Source: Escallonia rubra
Taxonomy: Eukaryota; Streptophyta; Magnoliopsida; Escalloniales; Escalloniaceae
Assembly (NCBI GenBank): GCA_033065855.1
Contig: JAVXUO010002337.1
Coordinates: forward strand, 1-64,000
DNA: 64,000 nucleotides
Reading direction: 5' to 3'
Shown: piece after piece, positions 1 to 10,859 of the stretch
Layout: the number at the start of each line of letters is the position of its first letter
Numbering within the stretch: position 1 is the stretch's first letter
Notes under the pieces: generated by a model
What the model saw: the letters and a program-made list of their open reading frames with translations, nothing else
The model's database searches: none
What the model was told of the DNA's origin: nothing
Program-made: the position numbers and the translations under genes

Positions 1-573
1 CAAACAAGGCACATGGGTTTAAGCACAGTAGATTTTTACACGTGATTTTCAGTTGAAAAACCTCCTAAAACTTGCATTGTCCATTGTTTTTAATATTATC
101 ATCTTACATACCCATCTGTCGGCAGGTATAATCAAACTTAAATTTGGTTACATAAAAAAGTTGACAGAGCGGAAAAAAAATGCGATAGAAATTAGAATCC
201 AAATATGACAATGGGTTTAAATGCAATAGCATTTTACCCATGATCGTCAATTAAAAAACCTCCTAACACTTGTTTATTTTCCACAAGAATATCACCTTAA
301 AAATCCGTAAGTTCTCGGGCATTATTGTGATTGAACTGGGTTATGTAGCGAGAAACTTCAATTGGAAAAAGGTTACAATTCAAATATCACGTGAGTTTAA
401 GCTAATCAACCAGTAGATTACTGTCACAAGATAATACATAAAAATGTTTGCACATCCCAAAAAGTTAAAACTGGAGCTATTACAATTCAAACACGGAATT
501 GGGTTTAAGCTAATCAACATGTAGAATTATATCCCTAAGAGTGATTGTCAATTGAAAACATCCTAAAACTGGC
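1..573. repeat. Degenerate tandem repeat, about four units
   Basis: Four diverged copies of a segment begin near 1, 200, 380 and 488. They share a core like GGGTTTAAGC, then a CAGTAGATT-like stretch, then in three copies TCAATTGAAAA and CCTCCTAAAACTTG. Spacing is irregular (about 110-200 bp). No coding potential is seen. It may be the edge of a larger repeat outside the window. Confidence 0.45.
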
Positions 574-1048
574 TTCCAGTTTCTTCTTTTTTTTCATTTT
601 TTGAGCTTTAAGTAAAACAACTGCGAAAAAACGCAAGTGGGGAATTCAGAACTGACCTAGGACTGAGCTTTTTTCACTTTTCCCACCGATATCTCTATGA
701 GCGGGTCGAAGATAAAAAACCTGGCGTTGCTTCAGTTTGCCAACTAGGGTTTAAGGGTTTAGTATTTGTATTTGTATTTACCAAAAGGAAACGAGTTTGA
801 AGGGACAGCTCATGTACTTTATAAGCGGTGAGTCGGCAGCTCAACTCGGCGCATTAGGTCGAACAAGTAATACTAATACTAATACTAATACTAATAATAA
901 TAATAATTAATTAATTAACGTAAAATGCTCCCAGCCTGTTAAATTGTATCCCACATGTCAGTTGGGAATAAGAAGTCGGTCTGCTTCTTGATGGGCTTAT
1001 TATGAGCCAGAATTTGGGGTTGGCCCGGGGCTTTAGCACGGTATCATG
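574..1048. other. No gene seen; telo-box-like motif and short microsatellite
   Basis: No convincing reading frame. A telo-box-like CTAGGGTTTAAGGGTTTAG lies near 745-765; such motifs are common in plant promoters and 5' leaders, but no adjoining gene was found. A (TACTAA)n then (TAA)n microsatellite lies at about 867-918. Confidence 0.4.
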
Positions 1049-1056
1049 GTCGGACC

Positions 1057-2066
1057 CAGTGTTATTAAAGGCGCAGGCGCAAAAGGTTCCTGGAGCCTAG
1101 GCGCAAGGCGCAGGCTCGCGCCTTTTCAAAGTAAGGCGCAAAATTAATATAAATATAAATAAATAAATAATAGTGCATTAAAACAATAAAATTATGTAAA
1201 AAAAATTTAGAAATGACAATTAACAAACTTTCAAACACTAGGAAAAGTTTCAAATTCCATAACATCATATTTAACAAGCTTCCAACATTAGAAACGTCTT
1301 AAATCAACTGAAAAATAAAAAATCACTAAGTGAACATAACACCACCATATGTCATGCGACTCATGCACTCATGCAAAACACTGTAAAATGTATTCCGCAG
1401 CAGCTTATGGCGTGATTGTGGAATTGCAAGAACAATATTAGAGGAAAAAATATAAAACGGCGCAGCATTTAAAGTTAATGTACATCAAAAATTGGAGTTT
1501 ACGGGCGGGGTGGACTGTCACAGTCAAGGGTGGGAAAATCATCAAATTAGACACACACACAGAGGTGGACGGTGGACCGTGGAGTGAAGCAGCTTCAATT
1601 CGAACAGTCAAGCAGCAATAGCAGATAGGAGCAGCAGCGAAGGTGCGAGGGCGCGACGGTGACGGCGAATGGAGAAATAGGCGGCCGGCGTCGAGAGAGG
1701 CGATGGTGGCGGCCGGCGGCGAGAGGGGTGATGGTGTCCGGAGCAAGGGAAGAGATCAGGCGAGGGTTGAGAGTCGTGACTTGTGAGAGTGAGTTAGGAT
1801 TCAGGTGCTGGGGTTTTGATTTAGGGGTTTTGGACATAAAACCACACATGCAGATCCAACGGTTTACATAAAACCACAGAGGCAGATCCAACGGCCAGAC
1901 TTCGTGCGCCTTAGTGAGAGCCTCCACCGCCACTCCGTGCCTTACACCTCGGTGCCTGGGCGCACGAGGCGCGCGCCTTATTGAGCGCGCTGCACCTAGG
2001 CCTAGGCGAGGCACAATTTGTGAGCCCAGGTGCACCTTGCGCCTAGGCGTGCTTTTAATAATACTG
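1057..2066. mobile_element. Non-autonomous hAT element, copy 1
   Basis: The ends are CAGTGTTATTAAAGGCGC on the left and the complement of CAGTATTATTAAAAGCAC on the right, flanked by the exact 8-bp duplication GTCGGACC (1049-1056 and 2067-2074). CAG-type ends with an 8-bp duplication are the hAT signature. Subterminal sequence is rich in GCGCCTAGG motifs. The interior (about 1600-1760) is GC-rich with no transposase. A second copy of the same family, inverted, lies at 26660-27751. Because the base outside each end is complementary, the duplication can also be read as 10 bp, which would fit Mutator; the CAGTG ends favour hAT. Confidence 0.85.
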
Positions 2067-2074
2067 GTCGGACC

Positions 2075-4810
2075 CAATCATTATGACCTAGTATTTTCGT
2101 GTCATAAGTTGGTCTTCTCGTAATTTGGGTCAAGGCTCACTCTTCTACGCAGCATGTCGAAATTCGATATTTTTGTTACTCAAATCGAGATTCTCTGTTC
2201 TCTCGCCTCATTCTGTAATTCGATCTCTTTGTAACTCAAATTGAGATTCTTCCTTCTCCACCTCATGCACTAATCCAATCATCCTATAACTCGGATTGAA
2301 AATTTTAGTTCTCACTATCATCACCAAATCATTGAAATCAGCAGGCCCCCACCGTTCACCTTGTTACCCACTGCAGCTGCCTTAAAATCACCACACTACC
2401 ACTGTCACCAAAAAACCAAACCATCACAAAGTTCATATTTGCATACTCGAACCCAGTACTACCAAGCCACAACCATCTCACCCAGTCTAGTCGTATTTGT
2501 GGCCTCGCCCACATCTTTTGACCATCCTCCGGTCCCACTTTTCATGGTAGATTGGTAAAACTGTCAACTTCAATGATGTTGCCTCGGTCAAACCCGAGCA
2601 TGTCACGTGTGCCACTTGTTTGCAAAAACACTGAAATATATGTTGGGAAAAGAAAAAATGTGGTGCTACTTACCCTTGGAGCTGCTGACCTGGGAGCACC
2701 CTCCTTGGGTAGGCTGCCAGGTGACACTTCTCTTTAGCCGCCAAACATACCCCCCTTACAAAGTCGCTCACCCGGGGCCACAAGGCCCTTAGGTTGGTGG
2801 GGGTCTTCCTTACCCTTTTGGTCCACCAGACTCCCATGTCCCTTTGAGGCACATGCCTCTTAAGCCAACTATCCAAGGGTAACACCCCCTTGTGTAGTCG
2901 TCTAATGGTGGTCGTGCCCCTTGATAGCCACCGAGTGGGAGGGCAGATCCCTTTGGGTAGCCTCCTACCCACCTGGGCGCCTACCTTACACAAACACCCC
3001 TTTTATCATCTAACCCTTCGCCTTACACCACAGCAACCTTCCAACTACTCAATGTGTACACCCACGCCACTTAGTGACATTCATGTCACCCACCATGACC
3101 CCAAAGCTACACAAATGTGTTCCATATACCTTTGCAACTCACCTCATACTCCATCCATGCACATTTGGGTACTTTCAACACTTAGTCAATTCATGACTCC
3201 TGCGAGCTCCATGCTCCCTAAAAATTGTCGTTGCACCTCCACACTGTGACGTCTACATGCACCTGAGCGCCATCTCCACGATACATGCTCCCAACAGTCA
3301 GTTTGTCGGTCACGTCCATATGTCGCTTTAGTGGCATATGTCCCTGCACAACACTTATCAATCGCGTAGCGTGCCCTGGCACCAAACACATTACTTTATG
3401 CCACTTATATAGGCACACCCCTAGTATTTCATAATACTACCATGCCCCCGGTGTTGTTCCATCTCTTTATCATATGATGAGATGCTCACCTTTGATATTG
3501 AACATGCTTCAAGCCACTCTCCAGAGCACGCTAAAGGGCTTTGTTCATGATTCTTTGGCATGAGGACTCTTCACAGCGAGATACTTTCATTCTTCGAGAT
3601 TTAATATTCGCCTTCGGCTAATTAACATGATTGGCACGCCTGAGTTGTGACCCTCTTACATAAACATTATCGATGGTCATTGGCGCTCCCGCGATCATGA
3701 CTTTTAGGGCATTATGAGATGGTAGTAAGTCTCTGAAAAGCATCGTGCCAAATTTGTCTTGTATCAGGTGTTGGGCCTTTCTCACCATTGTTAGGTTTCT
3801 TCACTCATTTGGCTCCCCAGTAGGACTCACTATGAATATTGGTCATTGGCTAGATTGGGGGTGTTCTCTGGCCATACTGGCGTTGTGTAAGTCAGTCTTC
3901 ATAGACATATAGGTTCAAGCTTTGTTGGGCTTAACAAGTGAGTATGATGTCTTGACTGTCCTACAAAATACTAAAATGTGGCATACCCTAGACATTTTGA
4001 CACCTCCGAGGACGCACCATGTGTCACCAATGACAAGGCAATTTCATTAGCCTACAAAAAATGAAACTTGAAAACTCATTTGGAAGAACACCAGATAATT
4101 ACACTTTTTCATTCTAAAACTTCAGAGCCAGTGTATTCTAACAAGAGAGAAAAAGGACATCTAGCTAAAGAGAAAAAGGACCTGACATTAGACGTTAGTG
4201 TTGGACATTGAACTTACTACCATTTGCCATATACTTATTATGTGCCTATGCCCCTAAAACACTATCACACCTTCAATTTGCATAGGTTGCTTCGATTCGC
4301 CCCTTGCTGCTATCCTTAACACCTCACACATTATCATGCTTTGGCATCTCACTCGAGTTGTACTCTTCATAACACCTCCATGTGTTTTGCGAAATTACTT
4401 CCTTAGCGTCATCTGATAGTCACTTCACCGCCATCTCAGAATATACAACTCAAATTTTTTTTTAAGATCTACCACTGGTCACGACCATGAACCCATTCCT
4501 CGATCTCAGCATTATTCACCCAAACCCATCAATTCTTATGACATCGCATCATTTTATTCCAACCTACTTTTTCCTCTAATTTTCGTGTGATCCACTTCAT
4601 TTTGAACTTGCCCCATCTTCTTTTTAACTATCAGTCCACCTAGCGCAAATTATTTTGTAATTTAGTTCTACATTTTCTTTGTGAGCCCAAGTTTAAACTA
4701 AGGTGAAACTTTTTATATGCCTTTTTTCATCTTTTTTGGTTATTGATCTAAAACATCCAAACCCGGTACCATAATACCTGAACCATTTAACGAAAAGGAA
4801 AAAAAAATAT
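2075..4810. other. About 2.7 kb without a recognisable gene
   Basis: Reading frames here are short, have no recognisable domain and overlap on both strands. The part at 2680-3000 is GC-rich and looks like decayed repeat. No element ends or target duplications were found. It may be old retroelement debris. Confidence 0.4.
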
Positions 4811-6430
4811 CCTTTTGGTCGCTAGTAATCATCGAGATTTTTTTTCTCTTGGGTCGCCGAATGTTTTCTCCTTTTGGGAGATCCTTTACTTGGGTTAGAG
4901 ATTTCAATGGGGTGGGCTTGGGCCGGCCCAGCCCGAGCCCAACGGGCCTCCAAAGAAAACGGGTCGGAGCCGGGCATGATGACTTGAAAATGGGCCGGGT
5001 CGGGCCTAAAATCTGGATATATGGGCCCAGTCCAAGCCCTGGCCCTAGGCCCAATATTTAGGCCCGGGCTTGGGCCAAGCCCAATTTTTATTTATTTATA
5101 TGACGTAGGAAAATAGGTTACAACTGGCCCTGAAATTGTAAACCATGGACATAGATTATACTTAACTACACTAATTCACTGCATAAAAAGTGACATAGGA
5201 AAATAGGTTTCAACTGGCCCTGAAATTGTACAGATCTTTGGGAGCCTATCCTCAGAATTAAGGATCTCCTTCTTACAGTCATTCGGGACTTTTAGTGTCA
5301 CATTTTGGCAGATGTTTGAAACTCTTGATCAAGAAGGGTTTATCGATTGTTAATGGTACATCTTAGTCAAGCTGAGAGTCAGCGACGAGGCCGATTACAA
5401 GCTACGGTGGCAATTGCCATCAGTGGAACTACATTACAAGAATCCCTTCAGAAACATAAGGTAAAAGCATAACAGTTAAGAGATCTTTGCCACCTTGAGT
5501 TCCCTTCTACTATACTCTTTCATAGAGTACAACCCAATTTACAGTCGTATCTCGATGTAATTTAATTGAGCCTAAAGCATACCTAATCACACAACCAAGA
5601 GAAGAAAAAGAAGATAAGAGATCTATCACTTCTTGACGGCAGAAGCCTTCACTGACGTCCGCCGCTGCTCAAAGGACGACACGGCGTCGATGCCGACTGC
5701 CGTCACCACCTCGTGAGCATCGTCGCCGCCGCTGCTTGCTTAATACCCACATCCAGAGATATCGGCCCATTGCCACCGGATTGCAATAGCCGAAATACGC
5801 TGGAAATAACCTCAAGAACTGACTGTGTGGGTATGGTGGCGTTTGGCCATGGGTGCGGTGATGGTTGGCCGGAGCAGTAGTGGCTGGTTGCGGGGATGAT
5901 TATGGAGGGTGGTTGTAGGTGTGATGGTGGCGGGTGAGGTAAAGAAAGGCTGAAGAGGAAAAGAGAGAGAATCCAATGAATAAGAAGAGAAGCAGATCTG
6001 TGAAGAGGGCCAATACAAGGCTAGTTCTAAAAAACGGGCCAGCCCATTTTTAGGGCCTGACCCGGGCTTTTTAGGGTCGGGCCGGGCCTAGATAAAATCT
6101 TGGAATTGTGCGGCTTGGTCCAAGCCCTAATGTGTTGGGCCGTCACTGTTCATGTGGAGGGCCGGGCCAGCCCGCGGGCCGCCCGACCCTTTTGACATCT
6201 CTAACTTGGGTCACCAAACATCTCCTCCCTTTCAGGACATCCTTTCCTTGGTCGCTGGACCTCTCTTCCGGACCTTTATTGCCTTGGTTGTCGGACCTCA
6301 TCTAGGACCTTCATTCATTTGGTCACCGGTCGGACCTCGACCTTGAACCTCAATTTCTCGATCGCCAATCCTCGCAACTAAGACCTTTATTCTTTTAGGT
6401 CCCTGGACCTCTCCTCAGGATCCCTCTGCA
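4811..6430. repeat. Minisatellite of ~37 bp, split by a hAT element
   Basis: Units resembling CCTTTATTCCTTTGGTCGCC followed by GGACCTCTCCTCAGGA recur about every 33-41 bp at 4811-4895 and continue at 6204-6430, roughly nine degenerate units in all. The hAT element at 4896-6203 lies inside the array. When the element and one target duplication are removed by eye, the array rhythm is continuous across the site. Confidence 0.6.
4896..6203. mobile_element. Non-autonomous hAT element with GGCCCGGGCC-rich ends
   Basis: The exact 8-bp duplication ACTTGGGT flanks the element (4888-4895 and 6204-6211). The ends are TAGAGATTTCAA and the complement of TAGAGATGTCAA. Subterminal regions are rich in GGGCCGGGCC and CCAAGCCC motifs, as in the larger element at 26476-31445. 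No transposase is present. An internal direct repeat of about 40 bp occurs at about 5100-5143 and 5189-5230. The stretch at 5640-6000 is GC-rich and possibly a captured fragment, but I do not recognise it. Confidence 0.9.
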
Positions 6431-6496
6431 GTTGTTTCCTTAGGACTATAAGAATCGTTTCCTCTGTCGAACTTATGGAGCGGCCTTAATTGAAAA

Positions 6497-6850
6497 CACT
6501 ATAAGTAAAAGGGTATTTTGCGACGGACTTTTAGTAACAAACACAATTCCATCGCTAAAAGTCTCTTTTAGCGACATAATTTGTTGGTAAAATTACGTTG
6601 CTAAATTTTTTTACTGACGGGTAACCCCATCGGTAAAAACCTTTACCCACAAATTTTTACCAACGGCGTTTTAGCGACGGATAAAATTCCCAAATTTTGA
6701 CCACTTTTTTTAATATATTTTAGAAATTTTTTAGCGACGGAATAAAAACTTTGTCGCTTAAAACTGTTTTAGCGACGGAAAAAGTCTATAAGTTATGACT
6801 TTACTTTTAGCGACGAAATATTACATCGCTAAAAATGCTGTTATAAAAAA
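6497..6850 (+). mobile_element. CACTA (En/Spm) 5' terminal and subterminal region
   Basis: The sequence opens with CACTATAAGTAAAAGGG, close to the usual plant CACTA terminus. It is followed by many direct and inverted copies of TTTTAGCGACGG, at about 6530, 6565, 6672, 6730, 6768 and 6806. Dense short subterminal repeats are where TNPA-type proteins bind in this superfamily. No matching 3' end (TAGTG) was found nearby. A transposase of this superfamily lies far downstream at about 21.96 kb in the same orientation, so this may be its 5' end, separated by later insertions. Confidence 0.7.
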
Positions 6851-7129
6851 ACACACTTTCCCTTCTTTCTCTCTCCCCATTTTATTCTCTGTCTCTCACT
6901 CACCAGCGTTCTTTCCCCCCCTCCGGCGACCCCCACCTTGCGACCCCCCCCCCCCCCACGATGTTGTGCCCCTCCACATTCCCAAGGCCCTCCACTGCCG
7001 CTCTACCACCGCCGCCACACCACCACCTCATGTATGTCCATTTTACCCTAATTTGGTTTAATGTATGTGGTTTAATGCATGTACATTTGAATTTAATATA
7101 ATATTGTTAATTTTGAGTTTGAATTTATG
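6851..7129. other. Leader-like pyrimidine-rich stretch
   Basis: A CT-rich run, then CCACC-rich sequence with a long C homopolymer (about 6946-6958). Its position behind a CACTA terminus would suit a 5' untranslated region. No protein family is recognised in the short 88-codon reading frame here. Confidence 0.3.
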
Positions 7130-8075
7130 CATGTGAGTTTGAGTTTGAAGTTAATTTTACCCTAATTGTGATTAATTGAAGTTAATTTGTTGCAATGTAT
7201 AGTGTAATTTTACCCTAAATGTACATTGTTACATGTTGTAACTTTAATTAACACTAATTAAACTCGAATTAACCCTAATTAATCCTAATTGACTCTAGAT
7301 AACCCTTAATTAAACCATAATTAACACTAATCGACCTTAATTAAACCCCAATTAGGATAATTATTCCTAATCAGCTCTAATTAGGCTCAATTACCCCTAA
7401 GTAGTGAATTAGCCCTAATTAAGCCCTTAATAACACTAATTTAATCTAATTAAACCCATTTAACTGTAATTAACCTTTAATAAATAGCTTGAATAAGCCC
7501 TAAGTAGCCCCTAATTAATCATAATTAACATATCAACCCTAATTAACCTTAATTTAAACTCTAATTAATTCTAATTAAAACCAGTTAACTCTAATTAACC
7601 CTATTTAGCTCGAATTAGCCCTAATCTGACTTAATTGAAACTGATTAACCTTAATTAATTCTTAATTAAACTCTAGTTTACACTAATTAATCTTAGTTAA
7701 ACTCAATTACTGCAATTAACATAATTAGCCGTAACTAACACTGGTTAGTCCTAATTAACATTGATTATTTCTAATTTACAGTTAATTTAAACTCTAATTA
7801 GCCTAATTAGCCCTAATGACCCCTAATTAACCTAGTTAAATCCTAATTGCCCTGATAAATCATAGACAAACCATAATTAAACTATTTAAATCCTAATTAC
7901 TCTAATTAAATCCTAATTAGCCTTGATAAACCCTAACTAAACCTAATGAGCCCTAAATATCTCTGATTAATCCAAAAGAACTCAATTAACCCTAATTAAA
8001 CCCCAATTATCCTAATTAAACCCTAAAGCATTTTTAATTATTCCTAATTATCGTAAATACAACATATCCCTAACT
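7130..8075. repeat. Degenerate CCCTAATTAA-rich array, about 0.95 kb
   Basis: Nearly every 10-13 bp carries a variant of CCCTAATTAA, ACCCTAATTAA or AACTCTAATT, on one strand only. The phase drifts and the copies are diverged. It is not a canonical plant telomere repeat (CCCTAAA), although the CCCTAA core is shared. No reading frame is present. Confidence 0.75.
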
Positions 8076-8173
8076 ATATATGTAAACCCCGGACTCGATG
8101 ACATGTGAGGCAATATCAACTCCGGTGTGCGCTCCCACAATAAGAATATTTGTTGTTTATTTTGTGAAGTCCA

Positions 8174-8205
8174 TTGACAACGAGTTGGTTACAACTCGTT
8201 GTCAA
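8174..8205. repeat. Perfect 14-bp inverted repeat
   Basis: TTGACAACGAGTTG and its exact reverse complement are separated by GTTA. It lies about 30 bp before the solo LTR. No further function can be inferred. Confidence 0.6.
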
Positions 8206-8236
8206 CGAATTTCAAAGTGAATCATTTTAGTTATGG

Positions 8237-10042
8237 TGTAAGACCCCGAATAAAATATAGTTAATTATTTTAATTTTTGGGGCCACTTTTGTAGTTTTAA
8301 TAATATTTTGGAATACTTTTGAATAAATAATAACATATCTTTAGGGGTCTTTTAAGTAATTTACCAAGTTTAGATAAATAAAAAGACCGGTTAGTTTGTA
8401 TTTTCTCGATAAATTGAGTTTGGTCTTTTAGAGAGGAGAAGAAAGAGAAAATTAGGGCTTCGAGGATTCCACCATTTTTCTCACAATTGGTAAGTGGTCC
8501 TAAACCTTAATCAAAATACAATTATGATTTGAAGATTTTAATCTTAGTTGTTGATCTTATTATTTAGGTTTGAAATTTTCGGAAGCTTACGCAATTTTGC
8601 GTATCTTTTAGCGCGAATTAAGGTAAGGGTTTCATACATAACATCTACCTCTATTCATCGATAATTGTGTCAAATTGTATTTAAGGTTTGGTTTGAAATT
8701 TCAATTGTGATTAACACCTAACGGTGCTTGAATTACGTGTAGTGTGTACTATCAGACGTCTAATAGTCTCTCTTTATTTATTTTTCACCGAGGATTCTTG
8801 GCTCTGAATTCGTTGGGCATTAGTTATTACCATGAACTCTTTCTTTCTCTAATTCACAGGCTATCAATGCATCTGTGCATGTAGCACCCTTGGAAGGACA
8901 TGCCATTCTTTGTCCTTTTTGTATATATTTTTTTCAATGTGTCTTGATTCTTGTGCTTAGAAAAGCTCAAAATCCATTTTGCTTCAACTTTTCAGGCATG
9001 TGGAACTGCGTACGTGGCAGCCACATTTCACTTTTTGATTGGGTCTCCATAGGTTTATTTCTTTGGCACTCATTTTCGTTTTCTTTTAATTGCTCATATT
9101 AGTCTCATTCGGATTTAAGCTATTCAACTTCCATTAAACACGTTATCTCGTCCTCTTCGATTTGAATCTAATATCGAGTATTATCTAAAATTGTTAAGTT
9201 ATCCCATTTAAAAAGCAATGCTTTGATGCTTTTACATTTAGTATGTCCATGAGATACCTTGATATCCATTTGACCTATTTGAATTGAACTAATATTTTAG
9301 AACATTCACGTGCTTAGGTTAACGTGATGTCATGACATGATATGACAATTGCTACCGGTATGCAAACTTTGAACTTAGAACATTCACGTGCTTAGGTTAA
9401 CGTGCTTTACAGTCACGTATTACGTGATTGTATCGTATTTGATAATTAGTTCAATTATTCGATTGCGTTCATTTGACTTTGACTTTGATTTGATATTTGA
9501 TGGGTTGGATGTCCCGAAGTGAGATTATTTGTCGTGCTAAGATTTTCAATCGTCTTTACACTTTCGTTTTCATATGCTTTGTTTGGACTCAGCTACACAT
9601 TATTGGATACCAGCGTTGTACCCCGTGGGTGTGTGCGTGTGATCTTTACTGGGCTTTGTGCTCACCCCCCTTTCTCTCCCCATTTCAGGTAGTTAAGCTG
9701 AGACGGCTTAGAGGAGTTAATAGCATTATGCTTAAGCTTGGAGTTGAACTTTAATTGATAACTCTCTTAGTAGCTTTGAAATAAGAACCATGTAATAGTT
9801 TTTGATTTAGTGACTTTTGTTACCCTAATGGTTGGGAAATAATTATTATTATCAAACTTTCGCTGCAATTATTAGACGTTGACGAGGAACTTGAATGAAT
9901 TTTATTTCAGATATGATTTAGAGCTCTGATTACCTCTTTGAGGTCATATTTTTGGTAAGATGCTTTGGGTATTATATTTCTCGTAAGCAGGAATATTTCG
10001 AAATAGTTTGTGTAGGTCCGCCTCCGGGTCGGGGGCGTGACA
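8237..10042 (+). mobile_element. Solo LTR, probably Ty3/Gypsy (Tekay/Del-like)
   Basis: A 1806-bp segment begins TGTAAGACCCC and ends GGGGGCGTGACA, with the exact 5-bp duplication TATGG on both sides (8232-8236 and 10043-10047). No second LTR, primer binding site or coding region is associated, so this is a solo LTR left by recombination. The TGTAAGACCCC start and an internal CTGGGCTTTGTGCTCAC motif are what I would expect of long plant chromoviral LTRs; that lineage call is inference. The intact duplication argues against great age. Confidence 0.8.
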
Positions 10043-10232
10043 TATGGCGTGTTTTTACAAATTAACCTAATGATTCCATCTTTCAAAAATTTTGAAATTT
10101 CGGAAAGATGGTTGCATATGTTACCAATTTTTAAACGCATGCATGCATAAAAACCCTTAGTTCCCATTCCAAGGTACTCATTACAAAGTAATGCTTTGTA
10201 ACGAGTCTTTGGATGTCCAGTTTCAATTTGAA

Positions 10233-10498
10233 AAAACACATGTTTATAAAACAGTGTATCGACTCATGCTCTGTGTTATGTGTCGTGGATATTTGGTACA
10301 CGTTCTCTAATGTTTCTCCGGGTGCAATACAAATCTGGTGTTCTAACATCCGTTAAATCTTGCGAGAGCAAGATTAGACGGATGGTAGAACAACAAATCG
10401 ATGTCATGTACTTGGAGAAATATGAGGAGTTGCTGCCAAATTTTCTGTAGACATAGGACTAAGTATGAGTTGGTAACTGTTTTATAAACATGTGTTTT
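10233..10498. repeat. Long imperfect fold-back (131-nt arms)
   Basis: The arms 10233-10363 and 10368-10498 are centred on the same point around a GAGA loop. The outer 23 bp are perfectly complementary, and the innermost 24 bp pair with about three mismatches. The middle is more diverged; I estimate roughly 70% pairing overall. It ends 17 bp before the Copia LTR. It could be an old fold-back MITE or a hairpin-RNA-like locus; no target duplication is clear. Confidence 0.65.
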
Positions 10499-10859
10499 TG
10501 TGAATGGGATATGATTGTTGACTTTAAAAGTCAAAGTTATATTATTTTGATGATTCCAAGATTATTGTCTCTAAACATTAATCTAACACTGCTATTAAGA
10601 ATAATTTCAGGACTAATCGTAATCAACAAAACATGGAATATTCTTTGGTCAAATATTGGACTTGGACGTGGACCTAAATCTGGGCTTGAGACTTCTTATT
10701 ACTTTCTCCTTGTTGTAATTTTTCTTAGTCTTTCTTAAAGATCTCCCAGAAAATCAAGTAAAGAACAAACCAAGAAGTTGTTTCTCTCAAATGAGTTTTC
10801 ATTCGAAGGAAAATGAGTTTTCATTCGAATTGATCCTTCAGTCTCTTCTAGTCAAGTAT

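Noticed and set aside
1049-2074. Reading the elements at 1057 and 26660 as Mutator-like with 10-bp duplications
   Set aside because: The extra base on each side is a C/G pair at the element ends. CAGTG ends with exact 8-bp duplications fit hAT better.
2356-3418. Group of 60-120-codon frames on both strands
   Set aside because: No domain, heavy overlap between strands, no splice or promoter context; GC-rich decayed repeat is the better reading.
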